In this document: positions 24,920-34,429 of the stretch, piece by piece
Position numbering within the stretch: the first letter of the stretch is position 1
How the letters are laid out: each line of letters begins with the position of its first letter
From: Deltaproteobacteria bacterium
Lineage (GTDB): Bacteria; Desulfobacterota; Binatia; HRBIN30; JACQVA1
Direction of reading: 5' to 3'
Length of the DNA stretch: 64,000 nucleotides
Assembly (NCBI GenBank): GCA_016178705.1
Contig: JACOST010000005.1
Span: 1 to 64,000 of the forward strand
Made by a program: the position numbers and the translations under genes
The notes under the pieces: model-generated
Seen by the model: only the letters and a program-made list of their open reading frames with translations
Told to the model about the DNA's origin: nothing
Databases searched by the model: none

Positions 24920-26614
24920 ATGGCTCGCTACGACACAGTGATCACAGGCGGCATGGTTGTCGATGGCACGCGCATGCCGCGACGGCGTTGCGACGTCGCG
25001 ATCACCAACGGCCGCATTGCCAAGCTCGGGCACATCAAGCCAGCGGATGCCACCCGCGTGTTGGATGCCGACGGCATGATCGTCGCGCCGGGTTTCGTTG
25101 ACTTGCATACGCATTACGACGCGCAGGTGTTCTGGGATCCGTACTGCACGCTGTCGGGCTGGCACGGCGTGACGTCGGTGGTGATCGGCAACTGCGGATT
25201 CGGCTTTGCTCCCGTGCGTCCCGACGATCGCGAGCGGGCGATGCGCTCGATGACGCGCGTCGAGGCGATCCCGTACAACGCGATGAAGGCCGGCTTGCCG
25301 TGGGACTGGATCACGTTCCCGGAATTTCTCGACTGTCTCGATCGGCTGCCCAAGTCGATCAACGTGCGTCCGTTCATGCCGGTGGGGCCGCTGCTGGTGT
25401 GGGTGCTGGGTGCTGAGCGCGCCAAAGCCGGCGTGATGCCGAGCGAGGCCGAGCACACCGAGATGCGGCGCCTGCTACACGAAGCGATGGATCACGGCGC
25501 CGGCGGTTGGTCGGCGCAGCGGCTCGAACCCGGCAGCGGCGTCGAGGTGCAGCGCGACTTCGACGGCACGCCGATGGTCAGCGACGTCATGCGCGACGAA
25601 ACCTGCATCCATCTCGCCGAAGTCCTGGCCGAACGCAACGAAGGCTTCATTCAGATGACGCTGGCGAAGAGCGACGGCACCACGCTCGATCACCTCGCCA
25701 CGTTGGCCGAGGTCAGCGGCCGGCCGATTCTCTGGAATGTGGTGCTCGCCTTCGACAACGCGCCGCACGTGCATCTCGGCCAACTCGCGTGGTTGCGCGG
25801 CTGTCACGAACGCGGCTTGCCGGTGTACGGCCAAGGCGTCACCACCGACGCCGGATTCACTTTCTCGTTCGACGAGTGGAACCTGTTCGACGAAATGCAA
25901 TGCTGGGCTGAAGCGACCACCGGCACGGTGGCCGAGCGGCTGCAGAAACTCTCCGACCCGGCGCGCCGCCCCGATCTCCGCGCGAATCGGCCGTGGATTG
26001 CGCTGAGCGCGATCGAGAACATCGTCGTCGCCGAGACCTTCTGCGATGAGACCAAACAGTACGTCAACGAAACCATCGGCGATATCGCCGAGCAGCTCGG
26101 CAAAGATCCGGTCGATGTGCTGCTCGACATCGCGTGCGCCGATGGCCTCAAGGCGACGTTCTTCTCGTTGCCGGCGAATACCACGCTCGCCGGCTTTCGC
26201 GATCTGATGCTCGATCCGTACGTCATCCCCGGCGTCTCCGATGGCGGGGCGCACACGCGCTTCCTGACGGCCGGCCGGTATCCTACCGAGACCATCATCC
26301 GCGCCACCCGTGACAACAACGTCCTCTCGCTCGAAGACGTGCACTGGAAATTGTCGACCTTGCCGGCCTATTGCGCCGGCTTCACCGACCGCGGCACGTT
26401 GGAAGAGGGCAAAGCCGCCGACATCGTCGTCTACGACTTCGATCGGTTAGCGATGACGCCGGTGGAAAAGGTCCACGACTTCCCCGCCAACGAATGGCGC
26501 CGCATCCAGCGGGCGATCGGGTATCGCTACGTGCTGGTGAACGGTGAAGTCACGATCGAGAACGACAAGCAAACCGGTGTAGCCGCGGGGCGGCTGCTGC
26601 GGAGTAGTTGCTGA
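24920..26614 (+). CDS. D-aminoacylase-type amidohydrolase
   Basis: A 564-residue amidohydrolase-superfamily enzyme with the small N- and C-terminal beta domains around a TIM barrel. Metal site HTH in GFVDLHTHYDAQVFWDP, then GVTSVVIGNCGFGFAP (conserved Cys of N-acyl-D-amino-acid deacylases), and the late Asp in VSDGGAHTRFL. The C-terminal GTLEEGKAADIVVYD strand is typical. It likely hydrolyses an amide bond of an N-acyl amino acid or related compound; the exact substrate is open. The ATG at 24920 follows GGAGG. A palindromic repeat element begins two bases after the stop, possibly serving as its terminator. Confidence 0.92.
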   Translation: MARYDTVITGGMVVDGTRMPRRRCDVAITNGRIAKLGHIKPADATRVLDADGMIVAPGFVDLHTHYDAQVFWDPYCTLSGWHGVTSVVIGNCGFGFAPVRPDDRERAMRSMTRVEAIPYNAMKAGLPWDWITFPEFLDCLDRLPKSINVRPFMPVGPLLVWVLGAERAKAGVMPSEAEHTEMRRLLHEAMDHGAGGWSAQRLEPGSGVEVQRDFDGTPMVSDVMRDETCIHLAEVLAERNEGFIQMTLAKSDGTTLDHLATLAEVSGRPILWNVVLAFDNAPHVHLGQLAWLRGCHERGLPVYGQGVTTDAGFTFSFDEWNLFDEMQCWAEATTGTVAERLQKLSDPARRPDLRANRPWIALSAIENIVVAETFCDETKQYVNETIGDIAEQLGKDPVDVLLDIACADGLKATFFSLPANTTLAGFRDLMLDPYVIPGVSDGGAHTRFLTAGRYPTETIIRATRDNNVLSLEDVHWKLSTLPAYCAGFTDRGTLEEGKAADIVVYDFDRLAMTPVEKVHDFPANEWRRIQRAIGYRYVLVNGEVTIENDKQTGVAAGRLLRSSC

Positions 26615-26615
26615 T

Positions 26616-26803
26616 CGGGTTTTGCACAAAAGAGTCGTCCTGAGGGGAGCCCCTCGATATGCAGCCCTCGATACGAAGCCTGCGGCTCCTACTCGGTCCT
26701 GCTACTCGGGGAAACGGATACTCTTGAGCGATCCCCCCAAGATCCGTTTGCCCGAGGAGATCGCGCAGCGATCGTATCGAGGGCCCCTTTTGTGCAAAGC
26801 CCG
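26616..26803. repeat. Nested-palindrome dispersed element, copy 1
   Basis: The outer arms cgggttttgcacaaaag (26616-26632) and its complement at 26787-26803 match at 16 of 17 positions. Inside lies a 133-bp core (26651-26783) bounded by CCCTCGATA(T/C)G and CGTATCGAGGG, with a second inner palindrome CTACTCGGGG(A)AACGG / CCGTTTGCCCGAG and a small GATCGCG-AGCGATC hairpin. The core recurs at 34430-34560. It resembles a MITE or long REP element and probably folds into an extended hairpin. Confidence 0.8.
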
Positions 26804-26987
26804 CTGATCGCTGATCGAGATTCACCGCGTTCTCGTCAAAATCCGCTGCTGCCCGTGCCGTGAGCAGCTGATCAATTTGCAGCCACACTACTCAGTCCCG
26901 TTAACGCACCGGGCAGGCCCGGTGCGCGTTTGGTGGCGGCACGCGCCATGCTTCTCTGAACGTCGCCGGTCTGCCGGTCGATGACCT
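26804..26987. other. Leader region of the Anbu cluster, no gene seen
   Basis: The remainder of the 373-bp gap contains a GC-rich hairpin (GCACCGGGCAGGCCCGGTGC region, about 26908-26927) and then the sequence before the ATP-grasp start. I see no convincing promoter boxes or ORF. Confidence 0.4.
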
Positions 26988-28484
26988 ATGCTCTTTCAGG
27001 ATTACGACACCGGGGACTTCTTTGACGAGTTGCTACTCGCCGACGGGCAACCGCGCTCGGAAGCCGAAGTACTCGTCGGGAAACTCCAGTCCTTTTCCGC
27101 CGACGAATTGCGGCGGCGACAACACACCGCCGAACGCTTGCTGCTGCAAATGGGCATCACGTTCAACGTGTACGGCGATACCGCCGGCACCGAACGGATC
27201 TTTCCATTCGATATCGTCCCGCGGATTGTGGCGGCGAGTGAGTGGGCGCGCATCGAGCGCGGCCTCAAGCAACGCGTGCACGCCCTCAACGCCTTCGTCG
27301 ACGACATTTACCACGAGCAGCACATCCTCAAGGATCACATCCTGCCGGAGGAAATCGTCCGCTCCGCCGCCTCGTACCGCCAAGCCTGCGTCGGGCTTCA
27401 TCCGCCGCGCGGCATCTGGTGCCACATCACCGGCACCGATCTGGTGCGCGATCGCGACGGGCAGATCTACGTCCTGGAGGACAATCTGCGCTGTCCGTCG
27501 GGGGTTTCGTACGTGCTCGAAAACCGGCACGTGATGAAACGCACCTTCCCTGAAGTGTTTGATGCCTCGCGCGTCCTGCCGGTCGATGACTACCCCAGCC
27601 GCTTGCTCGACATGCTGCAGTACGTCGCGCCGGAGACCGGTGGGTCACCGACGGTGGCGGTGCTGACGCCGGGCGTTTTCAACTCGGCCTACTTCGAGCA
27701 CTCGTTCCTGGCCCAGCAGATGGGCGTGGAACTCATCGAGGGACGCGATCTCGTGGTGGCCGACGGTTGGGTGTGTGCGCGTACGACGCGCGGCTTGCAA
27801 CGCGTCGATGTGATCTATCGCCGGATCGATGACGATGCCCTTGACCCGCTGGCGTTCAATCCGGATTCGTTGCTCGGGCTGCCCGGCCTCATGGACGTCT
27901 ACCGTGCCGGGCGGGTGGCGCTCGTCAACGCGCCGGGCACCGGTATCGCGGACGACAAGGTGCTGTACGCCTACGTGCCGAAGATCATCCAGTATTACGA
28001 GGGCGAAGATGCGATCTTGCCCAACGTGCCGACGTATGTGTGCTGGGATGCGGCGGACCGCCAGTATGTGCTCGACCATCTCGACGAGTTGGTGGTGAAG
28101 GCGGTGAACGAGTCGGGCGGCTACGGCATGCTGGTGGGGCCGCATTCGACGGCGAGCGAACGCGAGGAATTCGCGCGGCGCATCGCCGCGCATCCACGCA
28201 ACTACATCGCGCAGCCGACGCTCGGTTTGTCACGCGCGCCGGTGCTGGTCGACGACCATTGCGAAGGGCGCCATGTCGATCTCCGTCCGTATGTGCTGTA
28301 CGGCCGCGACATCTACGTGCTGCCCGGTGGGTTGACGCGCGTGGCCCTCAAGAAGGGCTCGCTGGTGGTGAACTCATCGCAAGGTGGCGGCAGCAAAGAC
28401 ACGTGGGTGGTCGCGGACGGTGCACGCGGCACCGCTCACGCCGACGTCACCCCAGCGGCCGGAGCGGCATCGGTCGCATGCTGA
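26988..28484 (+). CDS. Circularly permuted ATP-grasp protein (Anbu cluster)
   Basis: A 498-residue circularly permuted ATP-grasp type 2 protein. Recognisable core: [58 protein letters not shown], then [10 protein letters not shown] and [19 protein letters not shown], ending with [49 protein letters not shown]-grasp enzymes join a carboxylate to an amine using ATP; this subgroup is predicted to make a peptide tag or to modify a peptide. It always travels with alpha-E, transglutaminase and often Anbu genes, exactly as here. Its stop overlaps the alpha-E start by 7 bp. Confidence 0.93.
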   Translation: MLFQDYDTGDFFDELLLADGQPRSEAEVLVGKLQSFSADELRRRQHTAERLLLQMGITFNVYGDTAGTERIFPFDIVPRIVAASEWARIERGLKQRVHALNAFVDDIYHEQHILKDHILPEEIVRSAASYRQACVGLHPPRGIWCHITGTDLVRDRDGQIYVLEDNLRCPSGVSYVLENRHVMKRTFPEVFDASRVLPVDDYPSRLLDMLQYVAPETGGSPTVAVLTPGVFNSAYFEHSFLAQQMGVELIEGRDLVVADGWVCARTTRGLQRVDVIYRRIDDDALDPLAFNPDSLLGLPGLMDVYRAGRVALVNAPGTGIADDKVLYAYVPKIIQYYEGEDAILPNVPTYVCWDAADRQYVLDHLDELVVKAVNESGGYGMLVGPHSTASEREEFARRIAAHPRNYIAQPTLGLSRAPVLVDDHCEGRHVDLRPYVLYGRDIYVLPGGLTRVALKKGSLVVNSSQGGGSKDTWVVADGARGTAHADVTPAAGAASVAC

Positions 28485-29479
28485 GTCGCGTCGCCGATTC
28501 GATCTATTGGATGAGCCGCTACATCGAGCGGGCGGAGAATGTCGCCCGCTGTGTGGAAGTCAACGTCCATCTCACGCTCGATCTGCCGACCGCGGCCACG
28601 GCCGAGCAGTGGGAAGCGTTGGTCACTACGTCCGGCGATCGCGTGCGGTTCGCGGAGCGTTTCGACGTGGCGTCGCGGACCAACGTGATCCAGTTTCTCG
28701 CGTTCGACATCGACAACCCGAATTCGATTCTGTCGTGTCTCACCGCGGCGCGCGAGAACGCCCGCATGATCCGCGAAGTCATCACCAGCGAAATGTGGGA
28801 GCAGCTCAATACCTTCTATCTTCTGGTGCGGGACGCGGCGCGGCAGCCGCGCGTGCTGGAGGCGCCGCAAGAGTTTCTGACCCAAGTGCGGATGGCGAGT
28901 CATCTCTTTACGGGAGTGACCGATGCCACCATGTCGCACGGCGAAGCGTGGCGCTTCGATCGACTCGGCCGCAAACTCGAACGCGCTGACAAGACCACGC
29001 GCATCTTGGATGTGAAATACTTTCTGCTGCTGCCCGCCGTGTCCGACGTCGGCTCTCCCGTCGATGACGTCCAGTGGGCCGCGGTGCTGCGTTCGGCCAG
29101 CGCGCTCGAAATGTATCGCAAGCGGCACGGCCGCGTGGCGCCCGACGGCATCGTCGACTTCTTGCTGCTCGATCGCGAGTTCCCGCGCGCGGTGCACTGC
29201 TGCCTGATCGTTGCCGACGATTCCCTGCATGCCATCTCGGGCACGCCGAGCGGCACGTTCAGCAACCCGGCGGAACAGCGCCTCGGGCAATTGCGATCGG
29301 AACTCGCGTTCACCGACGTTCGCGGCATCATCGCCGCCGGCGTGCATGAGTTCCTCGACGGTCTGCAACTCCGACTCAACTTGGTCGCGGATGCGATTCA
29401 CGAAACCTTCTTCGTTCGGTCGATGGCCATCGAGCAGCCGTACGGTCCCGCTTCTGGTTTCTGGGGTGCAAACCAATGA
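28478..29479 (+). CDS. Alpha-E domain protein
   Basis: A 333-residue, almost entirely helical protein of the alpha-E family (DUF403). Signature N-terminus [24 protein letters not shown], then [22 protein letters not shown], the His/Glu-rich middle ([31 protein letters not shown]), and the C-terminal [13 protein letters not shown]. No catalytic function has been shown. It is a constant partner of the CP-ATP-grasp protein, presumably in one complex. The ATG at 28478 overlaps the preceding gene's end and its TGA overlaps the next ATG (ATGA), so three proteins are translationally coupled. Confidence 0.93.
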   Translation: MLSRVADSIYWMSRYIERAENVARCVEVNVHLTLDLPTAATAEQWEALVTTSGDRVRFAERFDVASRTNVIQFLAFDIDNPNSILSCLTAARENARMIREVITSEMWEQLNTFYLLVRDAARQPRVLEAPQEFLTQVRMASHLFTGVTDATMSHGEAWRFDRLGRKLERADKTTRILDVKYFLLLPAVSDVGSPVDDVQWAAVLRSASALEMYRKRHGRVAPDGIVDFLLLDREFPRAVHCCLIVADDSLHAISGTPSGTFSNPAEQRLGQLRSELAFTDVRGIIAAGVHEFLDGLQLRLNLVADAIHETFFVRSMAIEQPYGPASGFWGANQ

Positions 29480-30222
29480 CGTTTTGTCTCGGCATCAAGG
29501 TTGACGACGGCCTGGTCTCGATTGCGGACACGCTGGTGACCGCCGGTAGCGAATGCAGCACCGCCGGCAAGATCTTTACCTACGAAAGCGAACGCCAGTC
29601 GCTCTTCATCATGACGTCCGGTCTGCGCTCGGTGCGCGACAAAGCACTCACCTACTTCGAGGAAGTGCTGGACGAAAGCGGTCCGACGTTCGATCGCGTG
29701 TTCAAGGCGCTCAACGCGTTCGGTGCGCAGGTGCGTCGCGTTGCCGAAGAGGACAAGGTCGCGTTGACCGGCAGTGGGCTGGATTTCAACATCCACGCGT
29801 TGGTCGGCGGCCAGTTCGAACGCGACCGCGAGCACAAGCTCTATCTGATGTACCCGCAAGCGAATTGGATTGAGGTCGGGCAGGGCACGCCATCGCAGAT
29901 CATCGGCGCGGCCGGCTACGGCAAGCCGGTACTCGATCGCACGTTGAAGTACCAGGATCCGATGTCCTACGCGTTGAAGGTCGGTTGTCTCGCCTTTGAC
30001 TCCACCCGCATCAGTGCAGCGGACGTCGACTTCCCCATCGATGTTGTGCTCTACGAGCGCGACTCATACCAACTCGTGCAGCAGCGCTATGAGAAGCAAG
30101 ACCTCGCCGAGATTTCCAACTGGTGGCAAGAGCGCTTGCGTCGCTCGGTGAACGAGTTGCAGTCGGATTGGATCGAGCCCTTGCTGGCGCGGCTGCCTTC
30201 GCGGCGCGTGGCCACCAGGTGA
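29476..30222 (+). CDS. Anbu-type proteasome-like peptidase (Ntn hydrolase)
   Basis: A 248-residue proteasome-type Ntn-hydrolase of the Anbu (ancestral beta subunit) family. Met1 is followed by Thr2 ([19 protein letters not shown]), which would become the N-terminal nucleophile after processing. The KIFTY lysine (K32 region), the LVGGQ..LYLMYPQANWI strand and the GAAGYGKPVLDR turn are family features. Anbu assembles into helical or ring oligomers; its substrate is uncertain. The ATG overlaps the alpha-E stop by four bases. The transglutaminase gene follows directly, completing the classic four-gene cluster. Confidence 0.93.
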   Translation: MTFCLGIKVDDGLVSIADTLVTAGSECSTAGKIFTYESERQSLFIMTSGLRSVRDKALTYFEEVLDESGPTFDRVFKALNAFGAQVRRVAEEDKVALTGSGLDFNIHALVGGQFERDREHKLYLMYPQANWIEVGQGTPSQIIGAAGYGKPVLDRTLKYQDPMSYALKVGCLAFDSTRISAADVDFPIDVVLYERDSYQLVQQRYEKQDLAEISNWWQERLRRSVNELQSDWIEPLLARLPSRRVATR

Positions 30223-30242
30223 GTGGCATCCGCGTTGTGCCG

Positions 30243-31106
30243 ATGCGGTTCGCCGTCACGCACACGACTCGCTACCGTTACCAACGGGCGGTGCGACTCG
30301 ATCCGCATGTCCTGCGGCTGCGCCCGCGTAACGATGGCTCGCAAGCGCTGCTGGACTTTCGGGCTCGCGTTCAGCCACGTCCGGTCGGATGGTCGGAGTG
30401 TGTCGATCTCGATGGCAACGCCGTCGCGCAGGTGTGGTTCGACGGCCTGACGGATTCGCTGATCATCTCCACCACCTGCACCGTCGAGTCTCGGCGGACG
30501 AACCCGTTCGATTTCCTTCTCGATGCATGGGCGACGACCTTGCCGCTGCATCCGAGCGGTGAATTGGAGCGCGCGCTCGCGCCCTACCGACTCCGCTCGC
30601 ACCCAGACGATTCGGTTACCGCGTTCGCCACGTCAGTGTTGCGAGACGCGACCGGACAGACCGTGCCATTTCTCACGACGCTGGCGCGACGGATTGCCGA
30701 ACGGTCGCGAGCAACAATCCGTCTGGAGGGTGACCCACAGGCGGCTGCAGTTACGCTCAGCGAGGGCACCGGCGCTTGCCGGGATCTCGCCGTGCTGTTC
30801 ATCGACGCGTGTCGCGCCGTCGGCCTGGCGGCGCGATTTGTCAGTGGGTACTACTGCGGAGCGGTCGAGAGCGATCGTCGCTATTTGCATGCGTGGGCAG
30901 AAGTGTTCTTGCCGGGCGCCGGTTGGCGCGGCTTCGATCCGCTGCAAGGCGTCGCGGTCGTTGATCAGCACATCGCCGTCGCCGCCAGCGCGCAGCCGGC
31001 GGCTGCCGCACCGATCAGCGGCACGCTCTGTGGCGGCGACGCTGTCGCCACACCCCAGGTAGAGTTGTCAATTCGCGAGTGTGGAGAGCGGTGCAGCGAG
31101 GACTAG
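30243..31106 (+). CDS. Transglutaminase-like cysteine protease (Anbu cluster)
   Basis: A 287-residue transglutaminase-fold protein. It opens with the bacterial transglutaminase N-domain (MRFAVTHTTRYRYQRAVRLDPHVLRLRPR) and has the catalytic Cys-His-Asp set in TGACRDLAVLFIDACR, RYLHAWAEVFLPGAGW and RGFDPLQG. Such enzymes cleave or cross-link amide bonds. In Anbu clusters they are thought to remove or attach the peptide made by the ATP-grasp partner. I chose ATG 30243 from homology. A GTG at 30219 overlapping the Anbu stop (GTGA) would add eight residues and fits coupling equally well. No signal peptide. Confidence 0.92.
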   Translation: MRFAVTHTTRYRYQRAVRLDPHVLRLRPRNDGSQALLDFRARVQPRPVGWSECVDLDGNAVAQVWFDGLTDSLIISTTCTVESRRTNPFDFLLDAWATTLPLHPSGELERALAPYRLRSHPDDSVTAFATSVLRDATGQTVPFLTTLARRIAERSRATIRLEGDPQAAAVTLSEGTGACRDLAVLFIDACRAVGLAARFVSGYYCGAVESDRRYLHAWAEVFLPGAGWRGFDPLQGVAVVDQHIAVAASAQPAAAAPISGTLCGGDAVATPQVELSIRECGERCSED

Positions 31107-31266
31107 ACTTCGCGACGGGTAGAGAACAGATCGGATTGGTCGTCGTCAGGTAACGCATTCGGTTCTATCCCTCTCCTTTGACGAGTCTTCTGACTCCGCA
31201 TTTGCCTGACCCTATCGGCTGACGTATCCTTCGGTCCGCGCAGATCGAGAGTGACGGTCGGCTCCG

Positions 31267-31740
31267 GTGAAGGACAAGGTCTACATTGAAACGTCCGTGG
31301 TCAGTTATCTCGCGGCCCGTCCGAGTCGAGACCCAATTGTGGCTGGCCACCAGAAGAGTACGCACAAATGGTGGCGCGAACGACGGCGTGACTTCGACCT
31401 GTTCTGCTCACAACTTGTCGTGCAGGAAGCGTCGGCCGGCGATTCCGATGCCGCCGCGAAGCGGTTGCGCCTCTTGCGACACGTGCCAGTGCTGGTTGCC
31501 GCTGAGGCCATCGGGGAATTGGCGCGGCGAATCACGAAGTCCGGTGGAATCCCCAGCGAAGCGTCGGAAGATGCCGTTCACGTTGCGTTCGCCGTAGTCC
31601 ACGGTATGGACTACCTGGTTACATGGAATTGTCGGCACATTGCGAATGCGCAGATCAGACACAACCTGAGCGCGACCTGCAACGCCGCGGGCTATGAACT
31701 CCCGGTCATTTGTACGCCGGAGGAGCTCCTAGGAGAATGA
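31267..31740 (+). CDS. VapC-type PIN-domain toxin
   Basis: A 157-residue PIN-domain ribonuclease-like protein. The N-terminus VYIETSVVSYLAARPSRD carries Glu rather than Asp at the first acidic position, a known variant of this PIN subgroup. Further acidic residues are in QEASAGD, EDAVHVAFAVVHGMDYL and the last strand YLVTWNCRHIAN. The C-terminal CTPEELLGE is characteristic. PIN toxins cleave RNA. It starts with GTG and overlaps the small downstream gene (ATGAG), an order (toxin before antitoxin) used by this family. Expected to be held inactive by that partner. Confidence 0.88.
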   Translation: MKDKVYIETSVVSYLAARPSRDPIVAGHQKSTHKWWRERRRDFDLFCSQLVVQEASAGDSDAAAKRLRLLRHVPVLVAAEAIGELARRITKSGGIPSEASEDAVHVAFAVVHGMDYLVTWNCRHIANAQIRHNLSATCNAAGYELPVICTPEELLGE

Positions 31741-31742
31741 GT

Positions 31743-31919
31743 ATGTGGAAGGATCCGATCGTCGAAGAAGTGAGGAAAGTGCGGCAGCAGCACGCTGCGA
31801 AGTTCAACAACGACATTGACGCAATTGTTGCGGATCTTCGCGAGCAGGAAAAGAAATCCCGGCGGAGGCTCGTGAATCTCAAGCCGAAGGCGCCGCGCCT
31901 AAAGCCGAAGCGCGCTTGA
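31743..31919 (+). CDS. Small antitoxin-like partner of the PIN toxin
   Basis: A 58-residue protein, MWKDPIVEEVRKVRQQHAAKF then DIDAIVADLREQE, with a very basic tail (KPKAPRLKPKRA). Small proteins of this (W)xDPIVxEVRxxR type sit immediately after VYIET-type PIN genes and are taken as the antitoxin. The ATG at 31743 has AGGAG at ideal spacing; ATG 31737, overlapping the toxin stop, is the alternative. Confidence 0.78.
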   Translation: MWKDPIVEEVRKVRQQHAAKFNNDIDAIVADLREQEKKSRRRLVNLKPKAPRLKPKRA

Positions 31920-31944
31920 GAGCAAGCCGCCTGTTCCTCGAACC

Positions 31945-33075
31945 TCACTCGGCCGCGCCGGCGGTGAGTCGCTGCAACCGTTCGCTGGCTTCGAGGTACT
32001 CTTCGACCAACTGTCGGACGACTTCTTTGACCGGACGCACGGTGTTCATCGTGCCGACGATCTGACCGACCGGGTTGAACATCACCTTCGTCGCTTTGTC
32101 GGCGTAGCGGTGGCCGCGCGAGACGGCGTCGGAGGTAACCATGAACTGCATCGGCATGCCGAGCGTGCCGGGCGAGTCGGGGCCTTCCCACGCTTCGGTC
32201 CAATCGTTCTTCAGCATGCGGCACGGCTTACCGGTGAATGAGCGCGAGCGCACGGTGTCGCGGCTGCTCGCGTCGAGGAGTTGCTGCGTCTGCGCCGGCG
32301 GCGCGTCGGCTTCTTGTACGGTGAGCCACAGCGAGCCGGTCCACACCCCTTGCGCGCCCATGGCCAGCGCCGCGGCGATCTGCCGGCCCGTGCCGACGCC
32401 GCCGGCGGCGAGCACCGGGGTCGGCGCGACCGCGTCGATCACTTCGGGCCACAACACCACGCTGCCGATCTCGCCCGTGTGGCCGCCGCCCTCGTAGCCT
32501 TGCGCGATGATGATGTCGATGCCCGCCGCTTTGTGTGAGAGCGCGTGCTTGCTCGAACCGCACAACGCGGCGACCAACCGGCCGCTGCCATGGATCTCTG
32601 CGATCACGTCGTTCGGCGGTGTACCGAGCGCGTTAGCGATCAATTTCACCTTCGGATGTTTGAGTGCAACTTCGACCTGCGGAGTCGCGGTCGCGGCCGT
32701 CCAACCCAACAACTGACTCGCCGGCTTCTCGTCGGCCGGCAGTTTGGGCACGCCGTGATCAGCGAGGACCTTGTCGGCGAACGCCCGGTGCTGCGGCGGG
32801 ATGGAAGCGAGCAACTGCTCTTCGAGCTTCTTCGGATCGATTTCGCCCATGCCTTCGTACTTGCCGGGAATGACAATGTCGACGCCGTACGGCTTGTCGC
32901 CGATGTGTTCGTCGATCCACTTCAACTCGATCTCGAGCTGGTCGGGTGAGAATCCGACCGCGCCGAGAACACCGAATCCGCCGGCCTTGCTAACGGCGAC
33001 GACGACGTCACGACAGTGGCTGAACGCAAAGATGGGAAACTCGATCCCGAGTTGATCGCACAGTTCGGTACGCAT
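31945..33075 (-). CDS. Nitronate monooxygenase family protein
   Basis: A 376-residue FMN-dependent TIM-barrel enzyme of the nitronate monooxygenase / 2-nitropropane dioxygenase family. FMN-site features: FPIFAFSHCRDVVVAVSKAGGFGVLGAVGFS, AQGYEGGGHTGEIGSVVL (active-site His in GGGHTG), PVLAAGGVGTGRQIAAALAMGAQGVWTGS. Family enzymes oxidise nitronates or, in related branches, act as enoyl reductases. It lies 19 bp downstream of the cytochrome P450 gene on the same strand and is probably co-expressed with it under the TetR-like site upstream of that gene. Confidence 0.92.
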   Translation of the reverse strand: MRTELCDQLGIEFPIFAFSHCRDVVVAVSKAGGFGVLGAVGFSPDQLEIELKWIDEHIGDKPYGVDIVIPGKYEGMGEIDPKKLEEQLLASIPPQHRAFADKVLADHGVPKLPADEKPASQLLGWTAATATPQVEVALKHPKVKLIANALGTPPNDVIAEIHGSGRLVAALCGSSKHALSHKAAGIDIIIAQGYEGGGHTGEIGSVVLWPEVIDAVAPTPVLAAGGVGTGRQIAAALAMGAQGVWTGSLWLTVQEADAPPAQTQQLLDASSRDTVRSRSFTGKPCRMLKNDWTEAWEGPDSPGTLGMPMQFMVTSDAVSRGHRYADKATKVMFNPVGQIVGTMNTVRPVKEVVRQLVEEYLEASERLQRLTAGAAE

Positions 33076-33093
33076 TGCAGACTCCTTGTCGAC

Positions 33094-34326
33094 TCACGCT
33101 TCGATCGCGCCGGGGCGAAAGCGGATGCGCATTTCCTTTACGCCATTGATGAAGGTCGAGCGCAAGCGGCGCGGCGGGGCGGCAAGTTCGATGTCGTGCA
33201 GGTGGGTGACGATGCCGCGGAAGATCTCGTTGAGTTCGAGCCGCGCCAGATTCGCCCCGAGGCAGAAGTGCTCGCCCACTCCGAAGGCCAGATGGTCGTT
33301 GGGGTGCCGGCGGATGTCGAATACCTGCGAGTTCTCGAACACGTCCTCGTCGCGATTCACCGACGGGTACCAGATCGTCAGCTTGTCGTCGGTCTTGAGC
33401 GGTTGGCCGCGCACCACCGTGTCGGCGGTGACGGTGCGGCGGAAATTATGCACCGCCGGTGCGTAGCGGAGGATCTCCTCGATTGCTGACGGCAACAGCG
33501 AGGGATCGGCGCGCACATCGCGCAACTGATCGGGGTGGTCGATCAACGCCAGCATGCCGTTGCTGGTGACGGTGCGCGTGGTCTCGTTGCCGGCGATGAC
33601 CAGCAACAGGAAGAAGAAGTTGAAGTCCGAGTCGCTGAGCTTGTGACCGTCGAGCTCGGCGTTGACCAACGCCGTGGCGAGATCGTCGCCGGGATGCGTG
33701 CGCGCCTTTTCGAGCAGATGGCCGGCGTACATGAACATCTCGGCGGCGGCGGCCTGGCCATCGTTCATCGCGGAAGGCTGGCCGTCCGGCTGCAGATCGG
33801 GGTCGTCGAAGCCGACCATGCGGTTGCCGACTTCGTACACGTTGCGGCGGTCGGCGTCGGGGACGCCCATCATCTCGCAGATGACTTCCAACGGCAGCAG
33901 CGCCGCGATGTCCTCGACGAAGTCGCACTCGCCGCGTTCGATCACGCGGTTGATGATGCGCTTCACCATGTCGCGCACGCGCCCGTGCAGGCCCGTGATC
34001 ATGCGCGGCGAAAACGCCTTGTTGACCAAGCCGCGATACTGGCGGTGGCGCGGCGGATCCATGCTGAGCATGATCGACTGCACGAACGGGAGATCCTGCG
34101 GCAACGGGTCGCGCATGATGGCACCCTGCCGCTCGGACGAGAACAGTCCCGGGTTCTTCGAGATCTCCTTCAAGTCGGCGTATTTCGTGATCGCCCAGAA
34201 GCCGCGGCCGTTCTTCTCGGGGTGCCAGAAGACCGGGGCTTCGCGCCGCAGCACGGTGAACATCTCGTGCGGCGTGCCGCGCTGAAAGAGATCTGGATCG
34301 GTGAGATCGACGTCGCTAAGTTGCAT
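33094..34326 (-). CDS. Cytochrome P450
   Basis: A 410-residue bacterial P450. The I-helix oxygen-binding AGNETT is at 245-250, ExxR at 284-287 (EEILR), and the haem cysteine C355 in FGVGEHFCLGANLAR. Sequence style (AFSPRMITGLHGRVRD, RNPGLFSS-like region) resembles the CYP125/CYP142 sterol and alkane group, but substrate assignment needs comparison. Soluble, no membrane anchor. It needs ferredoxin and reductase from elsewhere; a [2Fe-2S] ferredoxin is encoded at 58138, distant. An AAGG precedes the ATG, and a near-palindromic TetR-like operator lies 13 bp upstream. Confidence 0.95.
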   Translation of the reverse strand: MQLSDVDLTDPDLFQRGTPHEMFTVLRREAPVFWHPEKNGRGFWAITKYADLKEISKNPGLFSSERQGAIMRDPLPQDLPFVQSIMLSMDPPRHRQYRGLVNKAFSPRMITGLHGRVRDMVKRIINRVIERGECDFVEDIAALLPLEVICEMMGVPDADRRNVYEVGNRMVGFDDPDLQPDGQPSAMNDGQAAAAEMFMYAGHLLEKARTHPGDDLATALVNAELDGHKLSDSDFNFFFLLLVIAGNETTRTVTSNGMLALIDHPDQLRDVRADPSLLPSAIEEILRYAPAVHNFRRTVTADTVVRGQPLKTDDKLTIWYPSVNRDEDVFENSQVFDIRRHPNDHLAFGVGEHFCLGANLARLELNEIFRGIVTHLHDIELAAPPRRLRSTFINGVKEMRIRFRPGAIEA

Positions 34327-34338
34327 AGTTTTGACCTT

Positions 34339-34352
34339 AACGAACGTTTGTT
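34339..34352. promoter_or_regulatory. TetR-family-like operator before the P450 gene
   Basis: The 14-bp AACGAACGTTTGTT is an inverted repeat (AACGAAC / GTTTGTT, 6 of 7 matched). It resembles operators of TetR-type lipid regulators such as the AACnnGTT core of KstR sites. It lies directly upstream of the P450 ribosome site. No tetR gene is in the window. Confidence 0.5.
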
Positions 34353-34429
34353 TATCAACTTGGCGCGTGGTGCGTCAACCCATTTTTGCGAGATTGCGCT
34401 CGGGCGAGAGGGGGTGCGCAATGAGTCCC

